The position numbers were made by a program, and so were the translations under genes. From Collinsella phocaeensis (GTDB taxonomy: Bacteria; Actinomycetota; Coriobacteriia; Coriobacteriales; Coriobacteriaceae), in assembly GCF_900119895.1 (NCBI RefSeq), contig NZ_FQLR01000004.1, positions 124,001 to 188,000 on the forward strand: a DNA stretch of 64,000 nucleotides, written 5' to 3'. A model generated the notes under the pieces. It searched no databases. It was not told where the DNA came from and saw only the letters and a program-made list of their open reading frames with translations. Below are positions 33,958 to 43,018 of this stretch, in pieces; the stretch's first letter is position 1, and every line of letters starts with the position of its first letter.

Positions 33958-33999
33958 TTGTGGCAGCCTGTTTTGGGGCTTGTGGCAGGGTTGTGGCAG
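33958..33999 (+). repeat. Integrase arm-type sites, left set
   Basis: Three direct copies of TTGTGGCAG at 33958, 33980 and 33991, between attL and the integrase gene. Matching copies lie near attR. Confidence 0.7.
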
Positions 34000-34022
34000 T
34001 AAACCATGGCAAACACTGAGAA

Positions 34023-35240
34023 TCAGGCAGCGGGAAGAAGGCCGAAGACGTCCTTCGGCAGCTCGGCTAAGTCGCCCCATTTCTCCGAGGAGCCTCCGTC
34101 GTCTCCCGGTAGGAAGTGCGCATAGATCTTGTACGTAATCTCAATGCTTTCATGGCCGAGCCTGCTGGACACGTACTGAATCGGAACGCCTTTCTTTAGA
34201 AGCAAGGAGGCATGGGTATGACGAGTTCCATGCAGCGTGATGTTGAATGACTTGTGCTGGGCGAAGCGGCTGAAGTCGCTCGTGAATTTCGACGGGCGGT
34301 AGAGCTCGCCGAGGTCGCTGCAGAACACGGGGGTGTCCTCGCCCTGCTCGATGTCGTTGTACATCAGGCGATAGAGCTGCATTTGCTTGTGACGGCGCAG
34401 GAACTCGACCGTCCCCTCGGGAATGGTGACGTCCCTGTACGAGCGGTTGCTCTTGGGCAGCTTCTCCTCCAGGGTCTCACCGCAGTAGGTGTCCGTCGCG
34501 CGTGCCTCGGCGAGTGCGCGGCGGACGCGTATGACGCCCTCATCGAGGCTGACATCGCGCCACCTGAGTGCGCACAGCTCGCCGCGCCTCATGCCCGTGT
34601 CGAGCGCGAGGTTTGTGGCGGCGGCGAAGCGGTAGTCCGGGCATCCGAGCAGGGCGACCTTCATGCGGCACACCTCGTTTTCATCGATGACCCGAACCTC
34701 CTTCGTCTCCTTGGATGGAACGTCCACGAGCTCGCAGGGGTTGGACTCGATGTATTCGAGGCGGCGGGCGCGCTTGAGCGCGGTCTTCAGGAAAGACAGG
34801 GCCTTCTGGCAGGTGTTGCCAGAAAGGGGCTTGCCGTTGAGGCCGCCGCTTTGGCGCATCCACGCCAGCTGGTCCTCGATCATGTAAGGCTTCAAGTCTT
34901 TCAGCAGGGTCGTGCCGAGTCTCGGTGCCCAGCGCGTCTCGACGATGTCGCGGTAGCCGCGAATCGTGTTGGCGCTCAGGTGCTTCACGTCGTGCAGGTA
35001 GGCGACGTGGTCGCGCAGGAACTCCTCAAGGGTGATGTTGCTGCGGTCCACGCGGGTGCGGGCCGTCATGAGCTCTACGCGCCACTCGTCCAGCAGGCGC
35101 TTTGCCTCGGTCTTGGTGCGGCAGTGGACGGTCTTACTCAGGCGCTTGGAGGGCTTGCCGTCCTCGCTCACGCTAACTCTGAGCAGCCAAGAGTCCTTGC
35201 CGCGCTTCACGGGTGCGTAGCCTTCGCTGACTGTTCTCAT
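34023..35240 (-). CDS. int: Tyrosine integrase of island 1
   Basis: 405 residues. An AP2-like arm-binding N terminus is followed by a SAM-like core-binding domain (about 65-165) and the catalytic domain (about 175-390). Catalytic residues are Arg in TGMRRGELCALRW, His/Arg in HGTRHTHASLLL, His in RLGHESIEITYK and nucleophile Tyr in KIYAHFL. The protein integrates and excises the island at the tRNA site. GGAGG 8 bp before the ATG supports the start. The gene lies 108 bp from attL with arm sites between. Confidence 0.94.
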   Translation of the reverse strand: MRTVSEGYAPVKRGKDSWLLRVSVSEDGKPSKRLSKTVHCRTKTEAKRLLDEWRVELMTARTRVDRSNITLEEFLRDHVAYLHDVKHLSANTIRGYRDIVETRWAPRLGTTLLKDLKPYMIEDQLAWMRQSGGLNGKPLSGNTCQKALSFLKTALKRARRLEYIESNPCELVDVPSKETKEVRVIDENEVCRMKVALLGCPDYRFAAATNLALDTGMRRGELCALRWRDVSLDEGVIRVRRALAEARATDTYCGETLEEKLPKSNRSYRDVTIPEGTVEFLRRHKQMQLYRLMYNDIEQGEDTPVFCSDLGELYRPSKFTSDFSRFAQHKSFNITLHGTRHTHASLLLKKGVPIQYVSSRLGHESIEITYKIYAHFLPGDDGGSSEKWGDLAELPKDVFGLLPAA

Positions 35241-35294
35241 ATCTGTTCACCTCCTTCAAGTGCGTTGAGGGCGGATAGATCTATCTCAAACCGA

Positions 35295-36533
35295 TTACTC
35301 GGTAATGAGCCCTTGGGACTTCTTCTTGCTATAGGAATTGGCGCAGCTGCGTTTGCAGAAGCGGGTCTTCTGGATCACCTTGCCTGGCTTCTCCTCGCGG
35401 TACTTCTTGAAGATTCGTCCGCAGTTGTCACAGATGCGCCATTCGGCGGGGTCGTCATAGAGGAGGCCAAACTGGGAGATGATTGCCTCGGAGAGGCATC
35501 CGTAGGAATGCGTGCTCGCCGGTCTACGGTGGGTCTTTTTTCGCGCATGGGACCAAGCGGCGAGGGGTCCACCGTTGTCATCTTCGGCTTCGTCGGGAGT
35601 TCCACCTGTTCCATCAAAGCGGTAAGAGAGAAGAGAGTTCGCTAGGAAGGAGATTGCGGTATTTGATGCGATTACCAGTCCATCCGCAAGGGTTGATGTA
35701 TAGCTCTCCCGCGTGTTGAAGCCCGCATTTTCACCTTGTTGCACCATCGACTTGAATTCTGAACTCTCGAGAATGAGCGTATCGTATGACTTAAGGCGAG
35801 TATTTTTCAATAGAGTGTCGGTGTTGGAGAGAAGGAAAAAGCTAATGCCGTTCTGTGCCATGTGCGAGCGGTCGCAAAGGTAATCGGCAACTTCGTTGGC
35901 ACCCCAGGTGTCGGTGTTTTCCAAGCCATATGCGACGGCGGTAATCAGGGCAGTCGATACCTGAAGGGCACGTATTGTCTGAATTACCTCCGCCTCGGAA
36001 ATGGCTCCCACGACCGAGCGGTCATTTAGATGGATGCGGCGAGCTTCCTCGGAGAGAAAGTATGGTCTGCGCCCCAGTAACGTTTTGTCGTCTTCCGAGT
36101 AAGCGCTACTGAACAAGGGGATGCCTGCGGCGGATGCGCTCTCGCTGGCCAGAATGTCCCATTCGCTCTTGAGCGGCTGAAAATCTGTCTTGAAAAGCTT
36201 GAAACGGCTGCGGAAAAGAGTGAGGCGTTGAGCGCCATCGTAGCCGCTGGAAACGGGAAAGCCGTAACGCTCGCAGAAGCGAACGATGCTTTCGGTGCGA
36301 TCAACGTTGACCTTCTGGAGGCTGCTTGCAAAAAACTCGTTTTCCAGATGCTCGAATTGCATGACAGTGGGCTCGCCATGCTCAACATAGTATGCGAAAC
36401 GCTCGCCGTCGGCGCTGGTTCCCCACAGGCGATCAAAGCTGTAGCGCAGCCACGGTTTTACTGTCTTGATGTCGAGCTTGATGGGCTGGCGGACCGATAG
36501 GGGTAAGCGCTCATAGTTAACTAATGGACTCAA
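35295..36533 (-). CDS. Hypothetical protein with C-terminal zinc finger
   Basis: 412 residues, not recognised. The first 320 residues are a mixed alpha/beta region with no motif I can name. The end has CDNCGRIFKKYREE...RFCKRSCANSY, a CXXC-CXXXC zinc finger recalling the CGNR/ABATE type, suggesting nucleic-acid binding. The TTG at 36533 is used; its ribosome site is weak. The gene sits between the integrase and the excisionase-like gene and is lower in GC than the chromosome. A regulator or a cargo function are both possible. Confidence 0.72.
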   Translation of the reverse strand: MSPLVNYERLPLSVRQPIKLDIKTVKPWLRYSFDRLWGTSADGERFAYYVEHGEPTVMQFEHLENEFFASSLQKVNVDRTESIVRFCERYGFPVSSGYDGAQRLTLFRSRFKLFKTDFQPLKSEWDILASESASAAGIPLFSSAYSEDDKTLLGRRPYFLSEEARRIHLNDRSVVGAISEAEVIQTIRALQVSTALITAVAYGLENTDTWGANEVADYLCDRSHMAQNGISFFLLSNTDTLLKNTRLKSYDTLILESSEFKSMVQQGENAGFNTRESYTSTLADGLVIASNTAISFLANSLLSYRFDGTGGTPDEAEDDNGGPLAAWSHARKKTHRRPASTHSYGCLSEAIISQFGLLYDDPAEWRICDNCGRIFKKYREEKPGKVIQKTRFCKRSCANSYSKKKSQGLITE

Positions 36534-36627
36534 AACCTAATCCAATCCAACTATTGACTTTAGTTCCAAGTGTATGATACCACAGAATGGATTCGAAACA
36601 CATATAAGTCCATAATTTGGAGGATAA

Positions 36628-36834
36628 ATGGAAAAGGTAGAACATAAGGGACCTTGTCTCCCCGACGTGCTCCATGTGGCCGACGTCGCCAAGTTCCTCG
36701 GCTTGCACGAAAAAACCGTTTACACGTATGTTCGCGAAGGCAAGATTCGTGCGATCCGCTGTGGGCGCAGTTATCGCATCCGTCGCGAGTGGGTCTATGA
36801 CTTTCTCGATTCCGAGAGCGCTTTCAAGGGCTAG
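36628..36834 (+). CDS. Excisionase-like helix-turn-helix protein
   Basis: 68 residues. A MerR/AlpA-type winged helix: HVADVAKFLGLHEKTVYTYV, then a wing with GKIRAIRCGRSYRIRREW. Such small proteins bend DNA at att sites for excision or regulate the integrase. TTGGAGG 6 bp upstream of the ATG. The 94-bp AT-rich gap to the divergent gene contains TTGACT at 36554 and is a likely promoter region. Confidence 0.85.
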   Translation: MEKVEHKGPCLPDVLHVADVAKFLGLHEKTVYTYVREGKIRAIRCGRSYRIRREWVYDFLDSESAFKG

Positions 36835-36841
36835 GTCCTTT

Positions 36842-37336
36842 ATGGGCGGGGCGTGGACGAGAAATTATGAAACCGAAGCAGATGTCGTTGCACCGATTCT
36901 GGCGAAATGCGGAGGTGCCGCTGGCGCTCTGTATCTCTGGCTTCATTCGCGCGTTTTTGCGTGCAGAAACAACATCGGGATAAGCATGGAGAAGCTTGCT
37001 GAGGCAATCGGAGTGAGTCGCAAGACGCTGTGGAGCGCAGCAAATGCCCTCAAGGACCACGGGGTTATAACTTTTGAGACGAGGCGGGGAAATGGCGGCG
37101 GAACGGTGTTTCACCTAACCAGTCTTTCGGAGTTCAAATGTGAAGCAAGAGATCCGTTAAAGGTGGAGGGCGCTACACGTTGCAGGGGCTCAAATGGGAA
37201 TGAGGCTACGCATCAAACTGGAAGTCCGGGACGCCTAACTAAGAGCGGAGACTTTTATTTAGACACCAACAAAGAGGGGCCCAAATATGACCCGTTGATT
37301 TCTCTGCTGGACCGCGTGGATGGGGAGATGCCATGA
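36842..37336 (+). CDS. Winged-helix replication-type protein
   Basis: 164 residues. Residues 20-100 form a winged helix with FACRNNIGISMEKLAEAIGV and SRKTLWSAANALKDHGVI, close in style to replication initiator or DnaD-like proteins of mobile elements. The second half is polar and probably flexible. It starts 7 bp after the excisionase-like gene and overlaps the DnaC-like gene by 4 bp, as in initiator/loader pairs. Possibly an element replication initiator; no origin was identified. Confidence 0.7.
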   Translation: MGGAWTRNYETEADVVAPILAKCGGAAGALYLWLHSRVFACRNNIGISMEKLAEAIGVSRKTLWSAANALKDHGVITFETRRGNGGGTVFHLTSLSEFKCEARDPLKVEGATRCRGSNGNEATHQTGSPGRLTKSGDFYLDTNKEGPKYDPLISLLDRVDGEMP

Positions 37337-38076
37337 ACGAGAAGCTTGTCGTCGTGAAGAACACAATCTCCAGCGAAGACTTCGTCGCCCAAATGAAGAA
37401 GATGGGATGTGCGGGCAATGGCGGTGGGGCGAAGGAGTTTGACCTCGAAGAAAAGCTCGTGAAAGCGGGCGTGCCCGAGGTGGTTATCAAGGTCATGGCG
37501 TCCGAGGGCTTTGACGAGTGTCGCATTCCTCTGGCAGTGAAAAAATGGGTAGAGGGATACTCTGGAAAGGGGACTTCCTCGTTGTGGCTTAGCGGCGGGA
37601 GCGGCGCAGGCAAGAGCACTGCGGCGGCATGGGTGGTTAAAGGGATTGTTGAAGCGTCGGGGGAGCCCGAATCATTGGCCGACGGTTGCATATTCGTGGC
37701 TGTTTCCGATTTGGTCCACGGGACGTGGATGGGTTCAGGTCTTTACGGCGAGGGGAATAAGTGGAGGCTCATCGAGCCGCTGACGACCTGCCCCCTTCTC
37801 GTCCTAGACGATTTGGGCTCGTGCGTAAGGCAGGGAAGGGAAGAATGCTCGGTCGTCCGCGAGGTGGTTGATAAGCGTTGGGGCCATATGCTGCCTACCA
37901 TCTATACCACCCAATATGGACTTGAGGAGTATTGCAACTCGCTCGTGAAGGCGGGCGCAGACATTCACGATACAACTTCAATGGCCAACAGGATCATTGC
38001 TTCTCTTGGCAATTACGTGGGAAGAGACGACAGGCTGGTTAAACAACACTTCGTCCCGATTCATTGGCCCGGGTAA
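37333..38076 (+). CDS. DnaC/IstB-like AAA+ ATPase
   Basis: 247 residues. Walker A is SLWLSGGSGAGKSTAAAW and Walker B PLLVLDDLGS. Arginine-rich sensor segments follow (PTIYTTQYGLEEY, SMANRII). This is the pattern of helicase loaders and IstB-like proteins. The overlap with the upstream winged-helix gene suggests joint translation and a role in replication or maintenance of the island. The first 75 residues match no domain I can name. Confidence 0.82.
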   Translation: MNEKLVVVKNTISSEDFVAQMKKMGCAGNGGGAKEFDLEEKLVKAGVPEVVIKVMASEGFDECRIPLAVKKWVEGYSGKGTSSLWLSGGSGAGKSTAAAWVVKGIVEASGEPESLADGCIFVAVSDLVHGTWMGSGLYGEGNKWRLIEPLTTCPLLVLDDLGSCVRQGREECSVVREVVDKRWGHMLPTIYTTQYGLEEYCNSLVKAGADIHDTTSMANRIIASLGNYVGRDDRLVKQHFVPIHWPG

Positions 38077-38137
38077 GAGGACGTGATGCGCGCTTCCTGC
38101 CTTAGAATTGGGGGAGATCAGTTCTACGGAGGTATCC

Positions 38138-40972
38138 ATGGCAGGGACTAAAGCCGACGCCGAGGCGTTCGCCAAGCGCTGGGCCAACAGGGGCGACGAG
38201 ACGCAGGAGGGTCGCTCCTACTGGATCGACCTGTTCCAGAACGTGCTGGGCGTCGAGGATGCTATCGAGCGCCTGAAGTTCGAGGTTCCCGTGCACACGG
38301 ACTCCGGTTCATCCCACGCGGGTTACATCGACGTCCTCATCCCGAGCGCGAGCGCACTCGTCGAGATGAAGGGCAGGGACGTGGACCTCGACAAGAAGGA
38401 GGTCCGTCAGGGCCGCGAGGTTACGCCTGCCGAGCAGGGCAGGGGCTACGCCGTGGGCCTGCCTCTCAACCAGCAGCCCCGCTACGTCATCGCCTGCAAC
38501 TTCCGCGAGATCCGCGTGTACGACCGTAACGTCAACCCGCTGTGCGTGGGAGACGAGTACCTGTCCTTAGAGTTGGGCGACCTGCCCAAGAACCTCCCCG
38601 CGCTTCAGTTCCTCAAGGGGTCCGGAGAGGCCCCGAAGAGCGTCCAGCGCGCCGTCTCCATCGAGGCGGGCCGCATCATGGGGCAGATCCACAACGAGAT
38701 CTCCGGCCTCTACCACGACCCCGACAGCGAGGAGAGCCACCATGCGCTGTCGGTGCTGTGCACCCGCATCATGTTCCTCATGTTCTGCGAGGACGCGGGC
38801 CTGATCGAGCCCGGCCTCTTTCGCGACTACGTGGCCTCCGTGGACGGCGCGCACTTGCGCGGTGCGCTCATCGAGTTGTTCCAATGGCTGGACACCGACG
38901 ATGAGGCCCGCAAGCAGGAGTACCCCAGCGAACTGCTGGCGCGCTTCCCCTACATGAACGGCGGCCTGTTCCGCGAGCGCGTCCAGATACCGCAGCTGAA
39001 CGACAAGGTCCACTACGAGATCCTCGTCTCCGGTTGTCAGGAGTTCGACTGGTCTGGAGTGGACCCCACCGTCTTCGGCTCCATCTTCGAGGGCGCACTC
39101 AGCCACGACACGCGCCGCAGCGGCGGCATGCACTACACGAGCCCTGAGAACATCCACAAGGTCATCGACCCGCTGTTCCTCGACGGGCTGAAGGAGGAGC
39201 TCGATGGCATCCTGTCCGAGCAGAGCCCCAACACCCGCGAGCGGCAGCTCCGCTCCTTCAACGAGAAGCTGGGCTCGCTGACGTTCCTCGACCCCGCGTG
39301 CGGGTCGGGAAACTTCCTCACCGAGACCTACGTGTGCCTGCGCAGGCTGGAGAACACGGTCCTCATGGAGCTGCAGCGCCTCGAGGCGGCCAGAAGCAAG
39401 AAGGTCGCCGAGGGCCAGGTCGGCATCGACTTCGCAGAGGAAGGGACGGGGGAGGACCCCGTCAAGGTGACGCTCTCCAACTTCCACGGCATCGAGATCA
39501 ACGACTTCGCCTGCTGCGTGGCGCGCACGGCACTCTGGATCGCCGAGAAGCAGGCCGACATCAACACCGCCAAGGTGACCAAGCGCGTCTACGATGAGCT
39601 TCCGCTCAAGGAATATGGGACCATCGTGAAGGCCAACGCCCTCCAGCTCGACTGGAGCGAGGTTGTCCCGGCGAGCGACTGCGACTACATCATGGGAAAC
39701 CCGCCGTTTCTCGGGCATCAAGAGATGTCTGAGGCACAGCACGCCGACATGGATAATGTTCTTGGCCAGTGCAAGAAGCATGGCAAGTTGGACTATGTCG
39801 CGGGTTGGTACGCGAAAGCAGCGGAGTACAAAGCCGAAGGCGGTTTGCGAGCTGCGTTTGTATCCACGAATTCAATCTGTCAGGGAGAGCAGGTTTCCAT
39901 CCTTTGGGACTATCTCTTTGGGCTCGGGATGCGCATCTCCTTTGCACACAAGAGCTTTATCTGGAATAGCGAAGCTACGGATCAAGCGCACGTTCACTGC
40001 GTAATCGTCGGGTTCGGCAATGATGAACCAGCGGCCCCAACCCTGTTCTCGCGGGCTGGCGCTAGGTCTGTGTCCCAGATCAACGGTTATTTGTTCGAGG
40101 GCCCCTTGCAATCCGTTGCCTCTAGGTCTAAAAACGTCAATGACGAGTACGCCGGAACGAAGCTGGTAAAGGGAAGCCAGCCCACCGACGGCCAGAACCT
40201 CTTGTTCGGCAGGGAGGAGGGCGAGGCGTTCTTGGCGCGCAACCCAGACTGCGTGGATCTTCTCCGCAAGTACATAGGGGCGGATGAGTTTATAAAGGGC
40301 AACTACCGGTATTGCCTCTGGCTTAAAGACGTTCCCCCGACGCGATATGTCAACAACAGTGAGATAATGGACAGGCTGGCTGCCGTGAGAGAAATGAGGC
40401 TCAAAAGCAAGACGGCTTCTGTCAGGAGAGATGCCGACACACCTTTCCTGTTCACCCAGATTCGTCAGCCCGATACCGACTACCTGCTATTCCCAAGGCA
40501 TTCGACGGGGCGACGGATTTATCTTCCTATTGGCTTCGTGTCTGCGGATGTCATAGCAAGCGATGCCGCCTCCTTTATCCCCAATGCCGATCTATATCAA
40601 TTCGGGATTCTGTCATCCCTTTTTCACAACGCTTGGATGAGAGTGGTTTGCGGGCGTCTAAAGTCCGACTACCGTTATTCACCCGCCGTATACAACAGCT
40701 TCGTATTCCCGGAGTGCGGGGAGGCGCAGCGGGAGTACATCTCTAGCTGCGCTCAGGCTGTGCTGGATGCGCGGGAGCAGGCGGGGGAGTCTTTGGAGAC
40801 GCTCTATAACCCGGACAACTCCATTGTGTTCCCCGATTTGATGCGTGCCCATCGCGAGCTCGACGCCGCTGTTGAAGCCGCCTACGGCGTCGATTTCAAC
40901 GGCGATGAGGAGAAGATCGTCGCGCACCTGTTCAAGTTGTACTCGGAAAAGGTATCCGCCAATGAAGGATGA
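38138..40972 (+). CDS. MmeI-like type IIL restriction-modification enzyme
   Basis: 944 residues. An N-terminal nuclease domain has a D...EXK pattern (Asp65, Glu76-Met-Lys78 in YIDVLIPSASALVEMKGRD). A helical spacer follows (about 170-370), then an N6-adenine methyltransferase with motif I LDPACGSGNFL (about 383) and motif IV GNPPFLGH (about 520). A target-recognition region and a short C-terminal bundle finish it. Enzymes of this family cut and methylate with one polypeptide and one specificity domain. CGGAGG 5 bp before the ATG at 38138. The next gene overlaps by 11 bp. GC drops from about residue 520 onward, so the recognition half may have been exchanged. Confidence 0.87.
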   Translation: MAGTKADAEAFAKRWANRGDETQEGRSYWIDLFQNVLGVEDAIERLKFEVPVHTDSGSSHAGYIDVLIPSASALVEMKGRDVDLDKKEVRQGREVTPAEQGRGYAVGLPLNQQPRYVIACNFREIRVYDRNVNPLCVGDEYLSLELGDLPKNLPALQFLKGSGEAPKSVQRAVSIEAGRIMGQIHNEISGLYHDPDSEESHHALSVLCTRIMFLMFCEDAGLIEPGLFRDYVASVDGAHLRGALIELFQWLDTDDEARKQEYPSELLARFPYMNGGLFRERVQIPQLNDKVHYEILVSGCQEFDWSGVDPTVFGSIFEGALSHDTRRSGGMHYTSPENIHKVIDPLFLDGLKEELDGILSEQSPNTRERQLRSFNEKLGSLTFLDPACGSGNFLTETYVCLRRLENTVLMELQRLEAARSKKVAEGQVGIDFAEEGTGEDPVKVTLSNFHGIEINDFACCVARTALWIAEKQADINTAKVTKRVYDELPLKEYGTIVKANALQLDWSEVVPASDCDYIMGNPPFLGHQEMSEAQHADMDNVLGQCKKHGKLDYVAGWYAKAAEYKAEGGLRAAFVSTNSICQGEQVSILWDYLFGLGMRISFAHKSFIWNSEATDQAHVHCVIVGFGNDEPAAPTLFSRAGARSVSQINGYLFEGPLQSVASRSKNVNDEYAGTKLVKGSQPTDGQNLLFGREEGEAFLARNPDCVDLLRKYIGADEFIKGNYRYCLWLKDVPPTRYVNNSEIMDRLAAVREMRLKSKTASVRRDADTPFLFTQIRQPDTDYLLFPRHSTGRRIYLPIGFVSADVIASDAASFIPNADLYQFGILSSLFHNAWMRVVCGRLKSDYRYSPAVYNSFVFPECGEAQREYISSCAQAVLDAREQAGESLETLYNPDNSIVFPDLMRAHRELDAAVEAAYGVDFNGDEEKIVAHLFKLYSEKVSANEG

Positions 40973-41921
40973 CAATCCTGAGGAGAGCGTGGCATGGAGG
41001 AATGTCGGGATCCCATCATGCCACGAGGCCTTTCAGTGGTTCCCAAAATGTCAGTGGCACGCTTCGTTGCCCGGAGCAAGCCAAGCAATGTCGGCTTTTC
41101 GAGAGGCGATGCAGCCGCTGCCCAAGGTTGCATATCAGGATCTCATCCCTTCGTCGTTGCATGAAACGATGAGGTCAATTCGTGGCGTTTACAGCGAAGC
41201 GCTATCTGGTGCGCTTTCCGATTTCGTGGCTTCCACGCGTTTGGCGTTAGATACGTCGTCGATTCTGCGGTCAATTTCCGAATCGCTCAATCCTCTTTAT
41301 GAGCGACTGTCGTCGTTAGACCTTGCGCTTGACTTGCAGGGGCTGAGAGATGGGTACATTGGTTGGGGGAACCTTGGTTGGATCGTTGCGGACGCCATGA
41401 CCTTTTCAGAAATACGCGCAGTTCCGCAGACGCTGGTGGAAGCCGATAGGCTATGCATGCGTTATTTTGATCATGGGGGCTTGAATCAGCTGTTCGACCG
41501 CCTGCAACTTAACTCCAATAAAAGGAAAGATTTGGACGAGGCCATTAGTCTGTTTACTGACCGTCGTTACAAGCCTTGCGCAATGATGTTGTGCTCCCTA
41601 ATTGAGGGAGAGTTAATCAAACTTGGCGGTCGCGCCCAGGGAAAGAATCGAAGGAGCGGACGAGTCACCATCGATAAGGTGGCTAGGCAGATTTCCAAAG
41701 AAGAGACCCTCCTTGCATTCGAGTTCGAGAACTACTCAAGAGTTTGGGCATACTTTTTTCGATCGGGAAACGACTTTGATCGAAGCCGAGAAGGTGAGCT
41801 CAACCGCAATTTCCTCATGCATGGGATGATGTACAAGCCTGTCCGAAGAAAGACGTGCGTGAAGTTGTTCAGCCTGCTGGATTCGACGACTTGTGTGCTG
41901 CCGTTAATCGCTGGCGTGTAG
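40962..41921 (+). CDS. Unknown protein with HEPN-like RNase motif, coupled to the MmeI-like gene
   Basis: 319 residues, no family recognised. The C-terminal 130 residues look like an all-helical HEPN domain: a helix with AMMLCSLIEGELIKLG, and R282-N-x3-H287 in NRNFLMHGMM, fitting the Rx4-6H active-site rule of HEPN ribonucleases. The ATG lies inside the 3' end of the MmeI-like gene, so the two are translated together. HEPN RNases often act in abortive infection or toxin systems. A role as backup to restriction is an inference. Lower GC than the backbone. Confidence 0.72.
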   Translation: MKDDNPEESVAWRNVGIPSCHEAFQWFPKCQWHASLPGASQAMSAFREAMQPLPKVAYQDLIPSSLHETMRSIRGVYSEALSGALSDFVASTRLALDTSSILRSISESLNPLYERLSSLDLALDLQGLRDGYIGWGNLGWIVADAMTFSEIRAVPQTLVEADRLCMRYFDHGGLNQLFDRLQLNSNKRKDLDEAISLFTDRRYKPCAMMLCSLIEGELIKLGGRAQGKNRRSGRVTIDKVARQISKEETLLAFEFENYSRVWAYFFRSGNDFDRSREGELNRNFLMHGMMYKPVRRKTCVKLFSLLDSTTCVLPLIAGV

Positions 41922-41967
41922 TCGCGCCCCATGACGGTGGCATCCTCGGAAGACAGGCGGTTACTCA

Positions 41968-42411
41968 TCACCGCTTAGACCCCATTGAGGAGGGTGCTGG
42001 GTCTGTATTATCTGCTGGTCGTTCGAAGTGCTTGTGGCGATTCGGTTTGGAGGTTCGAGTGCTGGGCTTTCCCACGAACCAGCGCCCGTCCTGACGCCAT
42101 ATCGTCTTGAGCTCGCTCGTGTGGCCCATGAACACGTCGAACCTCTCCACGAGGTTGCCGAACACCACCCGCCCGTGCGTCACGTGGCGGGCGGTTGACT
42201 TTATTGGCCAGCTCCTTCCGTCTGGCCATATGAGCCTTTTGGGCACATCGACATCGTCGTTGAGGCCCTTCGGCGGACACTCGACCCCCACGTAGACGCG
42301 GTCGCATTCGCGCGGTATCCCGCATGTGCCTGACAGGTCCTTTCCCTTGAACAACCCAATCACTTCCCTTCGGGGCGATTGTAGGCCCTCGTCCGGACGC
42401 GGCTGAGACAT
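41968..42411 (-). CDS. Small conserved-looking mobile-element protein
   Basis: 147 residues. The core (about 40-115) reads VYVGVECPPKGL, LIWPDGRSWPIKST, GRVVFGNLVERFDVF and TIWRQDGRWFVGKP. That layout, a strand-rich domain with a WPDGR...WF pattern, is seen in small proteins of Gram-positive mobile elements, of unknown function. The start is unsure: no ribosome site is clear at 42411, and a shorter protein from a TTG near 42345 is possible. It is convergent with the HEPN gene. Confidence 0.55.
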   Translation of the reverse strand: MSQPRPDEGLQSPRREVIGLFKGKDLSGTCGIPRECDRVYVGVECPPKGLNDDVDVPKRLIWPDGRSWPIKSTARHVTHGRVVFGNLVERFDVFMGHTSELKTIWRQDGRWFVGKPSTRTSKPNRHKHFERPADNTDPAPSSMGSKR

Positions 42412-42460
42412 GCGGCCCGCAGGGGAGGCCGTGCCAGAGGGCGCACCCGGTGGAGCTTCC

Positions 42461-42617
42461 GCCCGCGCGCGTCAAGGGGCCGCACGGAACCCCGCACAAA
42501 CCTGCGCTTCGCTTCGGTTGGTGGAGGTTGCCGTGCAGCTCCCTTGACCCGCGCGGGCTCCAGCTCGCGGCTTCAGGAAAGAAGCCATAGGCGCGGCAAG
42601 CAGCGCCTACGGCTTCT
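42461..42617. other. Strongly structured intergenic region (two large hairpins)
   Basis: Between divergent genes. Hairpin A pairs 42461-42469 with 42550-42558, 42471-42478 with 42541-42548 and 42482-42487 with 42531-42536 (23 bp in total) around a 43-nt loop. Hairpin B has a 15-bp stem, 42580-42594 with 42603-42617, with one G.U pair and an 8-nt loop. Could be a non-coding RNA, an origin of transfer or replication, or a regulatory leader for the 42667 gene. Confidence 0.6.
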
Positions 42618-42666
42618 GCCTGCGAGGCGGAGAGGATTGGCCGACATGGCCGGAAAGGAGACCGAT

Positions 42667-42960
42667 ATGCAGGAGCTCATGCCGAAGGGGGTGGCGGAGA
42701 CGGTGCCGCCGCTGTACGCGACCGAGCACGAGGACGACCCCGTCGCGCGCGTGAAGCTGTTCGGCCGCGCGTGGACGTGGTACGTGACCGAGTACGACCC
42801 GGCCACGGGCGAGGCGTTCGGCCTCGTCGAGGGCTTAGCCGACGAGTGGGGGTACTTCTCCATCCGCGAGATGGAGGCCCTGAACCGCGCCAAGGGCTTC
42901 GGCGTTATCGAGCGCGACGAGCATTTCGAGCCCGCGCCCGTGCGCGAGGTCAGGCGCTAG
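42667..42960 (+). CDS. DUF2958 family protein
   Basis: 97 residues. LYATEHEDDPVARVKLFGRAWTWYVTEYDPATGEAFGLVEG followed by ELGYF-like DEWGYFSIREMEAL is the DUF2958 pattern, common on conjugative and mobilizable elements. Function unknown. AAGGAG 7 bp before the ATG at 42667 selects this start over an upstream in-frame codon lying in the structured region. It is followed after 58 bp by another small gene. Confidence 0.82.
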   Translation: MQELMPKGVAETVPPLYATEHEDDPVARVKLFGRAWTWYVTEYDPATGEAFGLVEGLADEWGYFSIREMEALNRAKGFGVIERDEHFEPAPVREVRR

Positions 42961-43018
42961 CCAAAAGACGGAGGGGCCGAGGAGGCCCCGCCCATCGCTG
43001 CGGAAAGGATGAACGGGA

